Of a DNA stretch of 64,000 bases, positions 55,995-64,000 are shown one piece after another. Every line of letters starts with the position of its first letter. The first letter of the stretch is position 1. Made by a program: the position numbers and the translations under genes. The DNA comes from Devosia sp. XK-2 (GTDB lineage Bacteria > Pseudomonadota > Alphaproteobacteria > Rhizobiales > Devosiaceae). The notes beneath the pieces are model-generated. The model ran no database searches. It saw only the letters and a program-made list of their open reading frames with translations, and was not told where the DNA came from. The stretch is from positions 1,198,501 through 1,262,500 of the forward strand of contig NZ_CP146608.1 in assembly GCF_037113415.1 (NCBI RefSeq), in the 5' to 3' direction.

Positions 55995-57122
55995 CTACTC
56001 CGGCAAATGCCCGTCGCCCACATAATTGCGGGAATAGCGCCCCTTGAGGCTGGTGAGGATTTCATAGCCGATGGTGCCCGCCGCGTCCGCCTGATCGTCG
56101 ACGCCGACATTGGCGCCCAGCACTTCGGCGCCTTCGCCGGGCGTGGGCAGGTTGTCGGCCAGCTCGGTGATGTCGACCACGGTCAGGTCCATGGAAATCC
56201 GGCCGATGACCGGACACAGCTTGCCGCGGATGAATACCTTGCCGCCCGGTCGGGGATTGGTGCCGGACAGCGAGCGCAGGAAGCCATCGGCATAGCCATA
56301 GCCCAATATGGCGAGCTTGGAATTGCGGTTGAGCGTATAGGTGGCGCCATAGCCCACCGTCTCACCCGTGCGTCCCTCCGCCACCTGCAAGATGGGAACG
56401 TGAAGGGTTACGACCGGCTGCATCGGGTTTTTGCGTCCGCTGACAGCGCGTCCGCCATAAAGGGCTATGCCAGGGCGCACCATCTGGAAATGGTAATCGC
56501 GGCCGGTCATCAGGCCCGCCGAATTGGCAAGCGAGGCCGGAATGCCCGGAAACTGCGCCATGACCGAGCCGAACAGGGCCAATTGCGTGCGGTTCTTTTC
56601 ATGGTTCGGCGTGTCGGCGCAGGCCAGATGGCTCATGACCATTTGCGGGGCATAGCCGAGCTTTTCGATCCGCTCGCGTACCAGGCTCGCCTCATTGAGT
56701 CGGAAGCCCAGGCGGTTGATGCCGGTATCGAAATGGAAGGCCGCGGGATAAGCCTCGTTGCGCTCCACGCATTTGCTGAGCCATTCGTCCAGCATGGTCA
56801 TGGAGGACAGCACCGGCATCAGGTTCTGCCGGATGTAGAGATTGGCCGCGCCCGGATAGAGCCCGTAAAGAATGAAGATATGCGCATCCGGCACCGCCGC
56901 GCGCACGGCCATGCCTTCATCGGGCGTGGCCACGAAAAAGAAGCGCGCGCCGGCGGCATGCAGCGCCTTGGAGGCCTTGTCTATGCCCACGCCATAGGCG
57001 TCCGCCTTGACCACCGCAGCGGTCAACGCACCGGCGCTCACCTTGTCCAGGGCGCGCCAGTTTCGGGCCAATGCCCCCAGATCGATACTCAATTGGCCGC
57101 CAAGGCCAGATGTCAGCGCCAT
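55995..57122 (-). CDS. alr: Alanine racemase
   Basis: A 375-residue PLP enzyme making D-alanine for peptidoglycan. The PLP lysine is K39 in TAAVVKADAYGVG, and the second catalytic Tyr is in ETVGYGATYTLN (~252-263). MVRPGIALYGG and RPGGKVFIRGKLCPVIGRIS are also family patterns. ATG 57122 lies 2 nt after the dnaB stop, so the two are one operon. Typical length for the family. Confidence 0.96.
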   Translation of the reverse strand: MALTSGLGGQLSIDLGALARNWRALDKVSAGALTAAVVKADAYGVGIDKASKALHAAGARFFFVATPDEGMAVRAAVPDAHIFILYGLYPGAANLYIRQNLMPVLSSMTMLDEWLSKCVERNEAYPAAFHFDTGINRLGFRLNEASLVRERIEKLGYAPQMVMSHLACADTPNHEKNRTQLALFGSVMAQFPGIPASLANSAGLMTGRDYHFQMVRPGIALYGGRAVSGRKNPMQPVVTLHVPILQVAEGRTGETVGYGATYTLNRNSKLAILGYGYADGFLRSLSGTNPRPGGKVFIRGKLCPVIGRISMDLTVVDITELADNLPTPGEGAEVLGANVGVDDQADAAGTIGYEILTSLKGRYSRNYVGDGHLPE

Positions 57123-57124
57123 GC

Positions 57125-58609
57125 CTATTCCATGCGTTCGGGCAGGTAGTCTGCCCGAGCAAGGTTACCAAAGCGGGTAAATTGCGCCTCAAAGCTCAAC
57201 TGCACGGTGCCGGTGGGGCCGTGGCGCTGCTTGGCGATGATCACTTCCGCCTTGCCATGCACCTTTTCCATTTCCCCCTGCCAGGTCAGATGCTCCGGCG
57301 TGCCCTCTTTGGGTTCCTTGTTCTTGAGATAGTATTCTTCACGATAGACGAACAGAACCACGTCCGCATCCTGCTCGATAGACCCCGATTCGCGCAGGTC
57401 CGCCAATTGCGGATGCTTGTCGTCGCGCGCTTCCACCTGGCGCGAGAGCTGGGAGAGGGCGATGATGGGGACTTCGAGCTCCTTGGCGAGCGCCTTGAGG
57501 GTGGTGGTGATCTCGGTCAATTCCTGCACGCGGTTCTGGCTCGACGCCTTGGATGAACCGGACAGGAGCTGCAAATAGTCGACGATGAGCAGGTCCAGGC
57601 CCTTTTGCCGCTTGAGCCGCCGGGCGCGGGCGGCGAGCTGGGCCACCGAAATGCCGCCGGTATCGTCGATATAAAGCGGCACCTTGCTCATGATGTTGGA
57701 AACATCGACCAGCTTGGCGAATTGATTGTCGTGAATGCGGCCGCGGCGGATGTCGGAGGACGAGATTTCCGCCTGCTCGGCCAGAATACGGGTGGCGAGC
57801 TGTTCCGAACTCATTTCCAGGCTGAAAAAGCCGACAACGCCGCCATTGACCGTTTTGGAATGGCCGTCAGGCGTTACATCGCCCCGCCAAGCCTTGGCGA
57901 CATTATAGGCGATATTGGTGACGAGCGAGGTCTTGCCCATGGCGGGACGGCCGGCAAGGATGATCAAGTCGCTTCGCTGCAAGCCACCCATCTGCCGGTC
58001 GAGATCGTGCAGGTCCGTGGCAATACCCGAAAGACCGCCGTCACGCTGAAAGGCCTCGCCGGCCATCTGGATCGAGGCGTTGAGTGCGGCGCCAAAGGCT
58101 TGGAATCCGCCATCATAGCGGCCTTTTTCGGCGAGCTGAAACAGTTCGCCCTCAACCTTTTCGATCTGCTTGACCGGCGTCATCTCGACGTCGCCTTCAT
58201 AGGCGACCGAGACCATCTCCTCGCCGACCATGATCAGGTTGCGACGAATGGCGAGGTCGTAGATGGCCTGGCCATAGTCCGCTGCATTGAGCACCGTCGT
58301 CGCCTCGGCAGCCAGGCGCGACAGATATTGCATCATGGTCACGTCTGGCAGGAGCTGGTCGGGCAGGTGAGTCTTGAGCGTGGCCGGTTCCGCCGCCTTG
58401 CCGGCCCGGATGATCTTGCCGGCGAGCTCGTAAATCTCGCGATGGATGGGTTCGTAGAAATGCTCGGGCAGCAGGAAATCGGCAACGCGATAAAAGGCGT
58501 CATTATTGATCAGGATGGCGCCCAGCAGCGCCTGCTCCACATCCACATTATGCGGCGCGACGCGAAAGGCTTTGTCTTCGGCGGGGTGAAGGCGTGCGAT
58601 CTCGGCCAT
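57125..58609 (-). CDS. dnaB: Replicative DNA helicase DnaB
   Basis: A 494-residue hexameric helicase that unwinds DNA at the fork. The N-terminal domain starts APHNVDVEQALLGAILINN (~19-37); the RecA-like motor has Walker A GRPAMGKTS (~221-229), Walker B LLIVDYLQLLSG and the SQLSRQVEAR motif. No intein. alr follows immediately; the ribosomal rpsF-rpsR-rplI unit is upstream and separated by a terminator. Confidence 0.97.
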   Translation of the reverse strand: MAEIARLHPAEDKAFRVAPHNVDVEQALLGAILINNDAFYRVADFLLPEHFYEPIHREIYELAGKIIRAGKAAEPATLKTHLPDQLLPDVTMMQYLSRLAAEATTVLNAADYGQAIYDLAIRRNLIMVGEEMVSVAYEGDVEMTPVKQIEKVEGELFQLAEKGRYDGGFQAFGAALNASIQMAGEAFQRDGGLSGIATDLHDLDRQMGGLQRSDLIILAGRPAMGKTSLVTNIAYNVAKAWRGDVTPDGHSKTVNGGVVGFFSLEMSSEQLATRILAEQAEISSSDIRRGRIHDNQFAKLVDVSNIMSKVPLYIDDTGGISVAQLAARARRLKRQKGLDLLIVDYLQLLSGSSKASSQNRVQELTEITTTLKALAKELEVPIIALSQLSRQVEARDDKHPQLADLRESGSIEQDADVVLFVYREEYYLKNKEPKEGTPEHLTWQGEMEKVHGKAEVIIAKQRHGPTGTVQLSFEAQFTRFGNLARADYLPERME

Positions 58610-58807
58610 GACGGTTCCTGCGGGAGGGTTAACCTTTCTTAACCACGCAATTCTGGTGTGAGTCTTGGGCTAGCGGCGGCAGGGTTGAAGTTTCCCTAAC
58701 GGCCCCTGTGAACTCTGTGGACAACGGGGATTCCGCCGCGCGCCGGTTGCGCGGATGGACTCACCGTCGCGCCAGACTAAGTCTGGCGCAATTATCGCCC
58801 AAAAGCA

Positions 58808-58834
58808 AAAGGCCGGGCGCTGGGCCCGGCCTTT
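58808..58834 (-). terminator. Rho-independent terminator after rplI
   Basis: Stem AAAGGCCGGGC/GCCCGGCCTTT (11 bp) with a 5-nt loop; on the minus strand it runs into TTTTGCTTTT. It lies 23 nt after the rplI stop codon and ends the ribosomal-protein operon before dnaB. Confidence 0.85.
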
Positions 58835-58856
58835 CAGAACCGATTGTGATCGGCGA

Positions 58857-59423
58857 CTATTCTTCGAAACGGTCGTCCGAAGCCGCGTCCTGCTGGCCGG
58901 CAGCGAAATCGCCGTCTTGGTCAGCCTCGAAGGTGTGGACGGTGACGTCCTCACCCGCGGCCTGACGCTCGGCTTCGTCTTCCGAACGGGCAACATTGAC
59001 GGTGATCTCGACAGCCACTTCGGGGTGCAGCGAGAGCGCAACGGTGTGCACGCCAACGGTCTTGATCGGATCGGCAAGGTCGACCTGGTTGCGCTGAACG
59101 GTGAAGCCGTTCTTGGCCAGGGCGTCGACGATGTCGCGAGCAGCGACCGAACCATAAAGCTGGCCGGTTTCGCCGGCCTGGCGGATCATGATGACGGCGT
59201 GGCCATTGAGGCCCTCGGCAATGCCGGCAGCGGCATTGCGGCGTTCTTCATTGCGCTGTTCGATATGGGCGCGTTCGTTTTCGAACTTCTTGCGGTTGGC
59301 TTCCGTGGCGCGCAGGGCCTTGCCCTGGGGCAGGAGGAAGTTACGGGCAAAGCCGTCCTTGACGTTGACTTCGTCGCCGATGGTGCCGGTGCGGCCCACG
59401 CGTTCGAGCAGAATGACTTTCAT
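58857..59423 (-). CDS. rplI: 50S ribosomal protein L9
   Basis: A 188-residue two-domain L9. The N-terminal 23S-binding domain [20 protein letters not shown] is standard, joined by a long helix (~45-75) to the C-terminal domain. An acidic tail of about 40 residues (ending SDDRFEE) extends past the usual ~150 residues, as in rhizobial L9. Third gene of rpsF-rpsR-rplI. Confidence 0.97.
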   Translation of the reverse strand: MKVILLERVGRTGTIGDEVNVKDGFARNFLLPQGKALRATEANRKKFENERAHIEQRNEERRNAAAGIAEGLNGHAVIMIRQAGETGQLYGSVAARDIVDALAKNGFTVQRNQVDLADPIKTVGVHTVALSLHPEVAVEITVNVARSEDEAERQAAGEDVTVHTFEADQDGDFAAGQQDAASDDRFEE

Positions 59424-59515
59424 GTCTTTTTTCCTTTGGCTGTCCCGCTCTCAAAAGGAGCGGTTAGGAGCCGCGAACCATTCGCTGGCTCCAACAAATC
59501 CGGTAGGGCAGGGCC

Positions 59516-59770
59516 TTACTGGACGGCGTAGGGCATCAGGCCGATGAAACGGGCGCGCTTGATGGCACGGGCCAGTTCACGCTGCTTCTTGGCCGAAACG
59601 GCGGTGATGCGGCTCGGCACGATCTTGCCGCGCTCGGACACGTAGCGCGAAAGCAGGCGCACGTCCTTGTAGTCGATCTTGGGCGCATTCTCGCCGGAGA
59701 ACGGGCAGGTCTTGCGACGACGCTGGAACGGACGGCGAGCCTGGGAAGTGGTAAGGTCTTTAATAGCCAT
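59516..59770 (-). CDS. rpsR: 30S ribosomal protein S18
   Basis: An 84-residue basic protein that pairs with S6 on the 30S platform. Family patterns [20 protein letters not shown] and [20 protein letters not shown] are complete. It lies 18 nt after rpsF and 92 nt before rplI on the same transcript. Confidence 0.97.
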   Translation of the reverse strand: MAIKDLTTSQARRPFQRRRKTCPFSGENAPKIDYKDVRLLSRYVSERGKIVPSRITAVSAKKQRELARAIKRARFIGLMPYAVQ

Positions 59771-59788
59771 TTTTTCTCGTTCCTTGTC

Positions 59789-60175
59789 TTAGAAGCGGCG
59801 CGGACGGCGTTCAGCGGAGAAACCGCCGCGGCCGCCTTCGCGGTCGTCACGGTCGCGCTTCTGCATCATCGCGGACGGGCCTTCTTCCAGCTCGTCGACG
59901 CGCACGGTCATGAAGCGCAGAATGTCTTCATTGATGCGCATCTGGCGTTCCATCTCGGCAACGGCGGTGGCCGGCGCTTCGATGTTGAGCAGGGTGTAAT
60001 GAGCCTTGCGGTTCTTGCGGATGCGGTAGGAGAGGCCCTTGAGACCCCAATATTCATTCTTGGTGACCTTGCCGCCACCCTGGCCGAGCACTTCGGTCAA
60101 CTGAGCGGTGAGCTCTTCGACCTGCTGCTGGGAAACGTCCTGGCGAGCCAGGTAGATGTGTTCGTAAAGGGCCAT
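59789..60175 (-). CDS. rpsF: 30S ribosomal protein S6
   Basis: A 128-residue S6 with the ferredoxin-like fold ([20 protein letters not shown] at the start) and a charged Asp/Arg/Gly-rich tail ([11 protein letters not shown]). It binds S18, encoded next. First gene of the ribosomal unit; its promoter must lie in 60176-60495, shared with the divergent fabD. Confidence 0.97.
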   Translation of the reverse strand: MALYEHIYLARQDVSQQQVEELTAQLTEVLGQGGGKVTKNEYWGLKGLSYRIRKNRKAHYTLLNIEAPATAVAEMERQMRINEDILRFMTVRVDELEEGPSAMMQKRDRDDREGGRGGFSAERRPRRF

Positions 60176-60495
60176 TGATGCGCCTTCCTTTCGAGTTTGC
60201 TACTCAGCATTTGCCTGGCGCGGAGCCCCTTCGAAGCCGGAAAGGCGTCAAAGCAGTCTTGCAAAGAGCGGGAACACGGGAGGCCGGGTCCGAAGAACCC
60301 TATCTTTCCAAAAGGAAAAACCCTCCGTTCAGCCCCCGGCCAAACGAATTGCTGGCGCGGCTATAAGGGAAACAGGGGAAGAAGGCAAGCGCCGGGACGG
60401 GTTCGCCTTGACTCTGCCGCACACTCCCTGCAAAGCGCCGGGCAACTGGACAGCCCGTTCGCGGCTTGTCACATTGGCTCGAAAAGGGATCGATC
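60176..60495. other. Divergent promoter region rpsF / fabD
   Basis: About 320 bp without a gene between two divergent essential operons. It must hold both promoters and any S6-S18 leader element, but no pattern was clear enough to mark. Short open frames here have no protein similarity I can see. Confidence 0.4.
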
Positions 60496-61446
60496 ATGTC
60501 CATTTCCGCTTTCACTTTTCCCGGGCAGGGCAGCCAGGCCGTCGGCATGGGCAAGGATCTTGCAGCTGCCTTTCCTGAGGCGCGCGCCGTGTTCCATGAG
60601 GTTGACGAAGCGCTGGGCGAGCGGCTTTCGGCCACCATGTTCGAGGGGCCAGAGGACATTCTGCGCTTGACGGAAAATGCTCAGCCCGCGCTGATGGCCG
60701 TCAGCATGGCAGTTATTCGCGTGCTCGAGGCCAAGGGCGTTTCGCTCAAGGATCACGCCAAATATGTCGCCGGCCATTCGCTGGGCGAATATTCCGCGCT
60801 TTGCGCCGCTGGCACCTTTAGCCTGGCCGATGCTGCCCGGTTGCTGCGCACCCGCGGCCAGGCCATGCAGAAGGCCGTGCCGGTGGGGCATGGCGCCATG
60901 GCCGCGCTTCTGGGGCTCGATCTCGATACGGCAAAGGCCGTCGCGGCCGAGGCGGCGCAGGGCGAGGTCTGCGATGTGGCCAATGACAATGCGCCCGGGC
61001 AGGTTGTCGTCTCCGGCGCCACGGCCGCAATTGAGCGCGCTGTGGAAATCGCCAAGGGCAAGGGCGCCAAGCGCGCGCTGCTGCTGCCGGTGAGCGCACC
61101 GTTCCACTGCTCCATGATGCAGCCGGCAGCCGATGCCATGCAGGCCGCGCTCGCCGAAGTGGAGATGAAGGCCCCCGTCGTACCGCTCGTGGCCAATGTG
61201 CTGGCCGCCCCCATTTCTGTCCCCGCCGACATCCGCCAGCGCCTGATCGAGCAGGTGACCGGGGTCGTGCGTTGGACCGAAAGCGTCACCTGGCTCACCA
61301 CTGCCGGCGGCGTGGCCAATCTGGTCGAACTCGGCTCGGGCAAGGTGCTGACGGGCCTTGCCAAGCGCATTGCGCCCGATGCCTCGGCCCAGGCGATCAG
61401 CTCGCCGGCCGATATCGACGCCTTTGTCGCCCAATTGGGCGCCTGA
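60496..61446 (+). CDS. fabD: Malonyl-CoA:ACP transacylase
   Basis: A 316-residue enzyme that loads malonate onto acyl carrier protein. The start is FTFPGQGSQAVGMGKDL, the nucleophile Ser95 is in GHSLGEYSA and the catalytic His in SAPFHCSMM (~200). ATG 60496 was chosen because the family start follows at once; AAGGGA lies upstream. First gene of the fabD-fabG-acpP-fabF operon for fatty acid elongation. Confidence 0.97.
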   Translation: MSISAFTFPGQGSQAVGMGKDLAAAFPEARAVFHEVDEALGERLSATMFEGPEDILRLTENAQPALMAVSMAVIRVLEAKGVSLKDHAKYVAGHSLGEYSALCAAGTFSLADAARLLRTRGQAMQKAVPVGHGAMAALLGLDLDTAKAVAAEAAQGEVCDVANDNAPGQVVVSGATAAIERAVEIAKGKGAKRALLLPVSAPFHCSMMQPAADAMQAALAEVEMKAPVVPLVANVLAAPISVPADIRQRLIEQVTGVVRWTESVTWLTTAGGVANLVELGSGKVLTGLAKRIAPDASAQAISSPADIDAFVAQLGA

Positions 61447-61503
61447 GACACCTGAATCAAAATCTGAAGCGCTTGAATCGCTTTCTCCCCGGAGGAGACC
61501 TAA

Positions 61504-62241
61504 ATGTTTGATCTTTCTGGAAAACGCGCTCTCGTGACCGGCGCCAGCGGCGGCATTGGTCGCGAGATCGCCAAGGCGCTGGCCGCGGCGGGCGCTACGG
61601 TGGCCCTGTCGGGCACGCGGGTCGGTGCGCTGGAAGAAACGGCCAAGGAAATCGGCAAGGATTGCCCGATCCTGCCGGCCAACCTCTCCAAGCTCGAAGA
61701 AGTCGACGCGCTCGTGCCCAGCGCCGAGGCGGCCATGGGCGGCGTCGACATTCTGGTCAACAATGCCGGCCTCACCCGCGACAACCTTTTCATGCGCATG
61801 AAGGATGACGAGTGGAATGAAGTGATTGCGGTGAACCTGACCGCCGCTTTCCACCTCAACCGCGCCGTGCTGCGCGGCATGATGAAGGCGCGCTGGGGCC
61901 GCATTATCGGTATTTCCTCGGTGGTCGGCGTCATGGGCAATCCGGGGCAGGGCAATTATGCCGCCTCCAAGGCGGGCCTGATCGGCATGAACAAGGCGCT
62001 GGCCTATGAAGTGGCCAGCCGCAATATCACCGTCAATTCCATCGCCCCGGGTTTCATCGCCTCGGCCATGACGGACGAACTCAACGACAAGCAGCGTGAG
62101 TCGATCCTGTCCACGGTGCCGGCCGGCCGGCTCGGCACGGCGCAGGAAGTAGCCGGCTGCTGCGTGTTCCTGGCCAGCGAGGCGGCCGCCTATATCACCG
62201 GGCACACGCTTAATGTGAACGGCGGCATGGCAATGCTCTGA
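61504..62241 (+). CDS. fabG: 3-oxoacyl-ACP reductase
   Basis: A 245-residue SDR that reduces beta-ketoacyl-ACP with NADPH. Cofactor motif LVTGASGGIGREIAKAL (~11-27), VNNAGLTRDNLFMRMKDDEW (~84-103), catalytic ISSVVGVMGNPGQGNYAASK with Tyr and Lys. GGAGGAG precedes ATG 61504. The context between fabD and acpP makes the assignment firm. Confidence 0.97.
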   Translation: MFDLSGKRALVTGASGGIGREIAKALAAAGATVALSGTRVGALEETAKEIGKDCPILPANLSKLEEVDALVPSAEAAMGGVDILVNNAGLTRDNLFMRMKDDEWNEVIAVNLTAAFHLNRAVLRGMMKARWGRIIGISSVVGVMGNPGQGNYAASKAGLIGMNKALAYEVASRNITVNSIAPGFIASAMTDELNDKQRESILSTVPAGRLGTAQEVAGCCVFLASEAAAYITGHTLNVNGGMAML

Positions 62242-62466
62242 CACGCATTTCCCGGGCAAAAGCCTTGGAAACCTTGGCGATTGCGGCTGGCTATGGCGGA
62301 TAAAACATGATACCTCGCGCCCCGGTCCCTTCTGCCAGTCCGCCTTGCGGGCGCCTGGAAGGCCGCTTACATTGCCCCGGTGCAAACCAATTGGGCGCTT
62401 GATGATTTGGCTTTGCGCCAATAAGAAGCGAAACGAAACGTCGATTTCTAAAAAGGGAAGTCAAAT

Positions 62467-62703
62467 ATGAGCGATGTCGCTGATCGGGTCCGCAAGATCG
62501 TTGTGGAACACCTCAATGTGGATGCCGAGAAGGTCACCGAAAAGGCCAGCTTCATCGACGATCTGGGTGCTGACTCCCTGGATCAGGTCGAACTGGTGAT
62601 GGCATTCGAGGAAGAATTCTCGGTCGAGATTCCTGACGACGCTGCCGAGTCGATCCAGACCTTCGGTGACGCGGTCGCTTTTCTGACCAAGGCCACCAGC
62701 TAA
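62467..62703 (+). CDS. acpP: Acyl carrier protein
   Basis: A 78-residue acidic four-helix carrier. Ser37 in [19 protein letters not shown] carries the phosphopantetheine arm. 225 bp separate it from fabG, often the site of an extra acpP promoter. Next gene fabF starts 22 nt after its stop. Confidence 0.98.
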   Translation: MSDVADRVRKIVVEHLNVDAEKVTEKASFIDDLGADSLDQVELVMAFEEEFSVEIPDDAAESIQTFGDAVAFLTKATS

Positions 62704-62725
62704 GCTGGGGACCGGGCCGCTGACC

Positions 62726-63994
62726 ATGGAATTGCGCCGAGTCGTCGTCACCGGACTGGGTCTTGTCACGCCGCTTGGCTGCGGCGTGGAAGCAACCTGG
62801 TCCAATATTCTTGCCGGCAAGAGTGGCGCCAAGCGTATCGACGATTTTGAAATCGACGATATTGCCTGCCAGATCGCCCACCGCATTCCGCTTGGGGACT
62901 ATGCCGACGGCAAGTACAACCCCGACGAATGGATGGAGGTCAAGGAACAGCGCAAGGTTGATCCTTTCATCGTCTATGCCATGGCTGCGGCCACTCAGGC
63001 CATCCAGGACGCGGGTGTCGAGCCCAAGACCCAGGAAGAGCAGGAGCGCACCGGCGTTCTGATCGGCTCGGGTATTGGCGGCGTTGGCGGCATCTATGAT
63101 GCGTCCGTGACCCTGCATGAAAAGGGGCCGCGCCGCATCAGCCCCTTCTTCATTCCGGGCCGGCTCATCAACCTGGCCTCCGGCCAGGTCTCGATCCGCT
63201 TTGGTCTCAAGGGTCCGAACCACTCGGTGGTCACAGCCTGTTCGACCGGCGCGCACGCCATTGGCGACGCTGCCCGTCTCATCGCCTTGGGCGATGCCGA
63301 CGTGATGGTGGCCGGTGGCACGGAAAGCTGCGTCAATCGCCTGTCGCTGGCCGGTTTCTCGGCCGCGCGTGCGCTCTCGACCGGCTTTAATGACAATCCC
63401 ACCGCCGCGTCGCGTCCCTATGACAAGGACCGCGATGGCTTCGTCATGGGCGAAGGCGCGGGCATTGTCGTGCTCGAGGATTACGAGCGGGCCAAGGCCC
63501 GTGGCGCCAAGATTTATGGCGAGGTGATCGGCTATGGCCTTTCGGGCGATGCCTATCACATCACTGCGCCTTCGCCCGATGGCGATGGTGGCTTCCGCGC
63601 CATGAGCGCAGCAGTCAAGCGCGCCGGCATTTCACCCGCCGAGATCGACTATATCAACGCCCATGGCACCTCGACGCCGCTTGGTGACGAGATCGAACTG
63701 GGCGCAGTGACCCGCGTGCTGGGTGATGCGGCCAAGGGCGCAGTGATGAGCTCGACCAAGTCGGCCGTTGGCCACCTGCTAGGCGCTGCCGGCTCGGTGG
63801 AGGCGATCTTCTGCCTGCTCGCCATGCGCGACAGCATCGTGCCGCCGACGCTGAACCTGGACAATCCTTCGGTTGAGACCGAGATGAATCTCGTGCCGCA
63901 CAAGGCGCTCAAGAAGAACGTCAATGTGGCGCTGTCCAACAGCTTCGGCTTTGGCGGTACCAATGCCACACTGGTGATGCGCAAGGTCAGCTAA
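62726..63994 (+). CDS. fabF: Beta-ketoacyl-ACP synthase II
   Basis: A 422-residue condensing enzyme that extends acyl-ACP with malonyl-ACP. The Cys-His-His triad is visible: Cys172 in VTACSTGAHAIGD, His in NAHGTSTPLGDEIEL (~312) and His in KSAVGHLLGAAGSVEA (~349). It ends 6 nt before the window edge, so any downstream gene of the operon (in this order often mltG) is not seen. Confidence 0.98.
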   Translation: MELRRVVVTGLGLVTPLGCGVEATWSNILAGKSGAKRIDDFEIDDIACQIAHRIPLGDYADGKYNPDEWMEVKEQRKVDPFIVYAMAAATQAIQDAGVEPKTQEEQERTGVLIGSGIGGVGGIYDASVTLHEKGPRRISPFFIPGRLINLASGQVSIRFGLKGPNHSVVTACSTGAHAIGDAARLIALGDADVMVAGGTESCVNRLSLAGFSAARALSTGFNDNPTAASRPYDKDRDGFVMGEGAGIVVLEDYERAKARGAKIYGEVIGYGLSGDAYHITAPSPDGDGGFRAMSAAVKRAGISPAEIDYINAHGTSTPLGDEIELGAVTRVLGDAAKGAVMSSTKSAVGHLLGAAGSVEAIFCLLAMRDSIVPPTLNLDNPSVETEMNLVPHKALKKNVNVALSNSFGFGGTNATLVMRKVS

Positions 63995-64000
63995 ACTTTT

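Noticed and set aside
58755-59531. 258-codon plus-strand open frame
   Set aside because: Antisense to rplI; shadow of the ribosomal gene.
60469-62421. 650-codon open frame on the minus strand
   Set aside because: It is antisense to fabD and fabG, which have complete catalytic motifs; high GC keeps the opposite frame open. It has no domain pattern.

Overview
The window is GC-rich, tightly packed DNA from an alphaproteobacterium, most likely of the order Hyphomicrobiales (Rhizobiales). This rests on a very large cyclic beta-1,2-glucan synthase, the gene orders rpsF-rpsR-rplI / dnaB-alr / radA-cvpA-purF-SDR and fabD-fabG-acpP-fabF, the many short ABC sugar-transport operons with LacI-type regulators, and two possible alphaproteobacterial-type SOS boxes (GAAC-N7-GAAC). 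A Devosia-like genus fits, but the sequence alone does not prove it.

Layout. 1-6497: 5' three quarters of ndvB, running off the left edge. 6.6-7.7 kb: three small genes and a cold-shock gene. 8.24-8.87 kb: a short tyrosine recombinase killed by an amber codon. 9.2-15.1 kb (minus): catabolic transport cluster 1, with an isomerase-like TIM barrel, a Gfo/Idh/MocA dehydrogenase, permease, single-domain ATPase, second permease and binding protein, next to a divergent LacI-type gene. 16.5-23.5 kb: a second LacI-type gene and catabolic cluster 2 (binding protein, permease, ATPase, IolG-like dehydrogenase, IolE-like dehydratase, Hyi-like isomerase), preceded by two identical palindromic operators 22 bp apart.

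24-31 kb is an accessory stretch of redox enzymes, each beside its own regulator: MDR and SDR with TetR, SDR with LysR, and VOC with a WYL regulator. It ends at tRNA-Gln(CTG). 31.5-38 kb: ppx, rlmE, a GST with an HxlR regulator, two tandem duplicated MFS exporters and a small membrane protein.

38-64 kb is mostly housekeeping. It holds guaB, a MAPEG protein, an RsmB-like methyltransferase, TspO, an acyltransferase, guaA, a 2H phosphoesterase behind a candidate SOS box, a YfgM-like protein, der and a CNNM/CBS protein. On the minus strand come GNAT, SDR, purF, cvpA, radA, DUF1697, alr, dnaB, rplI, rpsR and rpsF; on the plus strand fabD, fabG, acpP and fabF.

The points most worth following are the two incomplete iol-like clusters and their operators, the two candidate SOS boxes, and a covarying palindromic element found directly after both rlmE and guaA.
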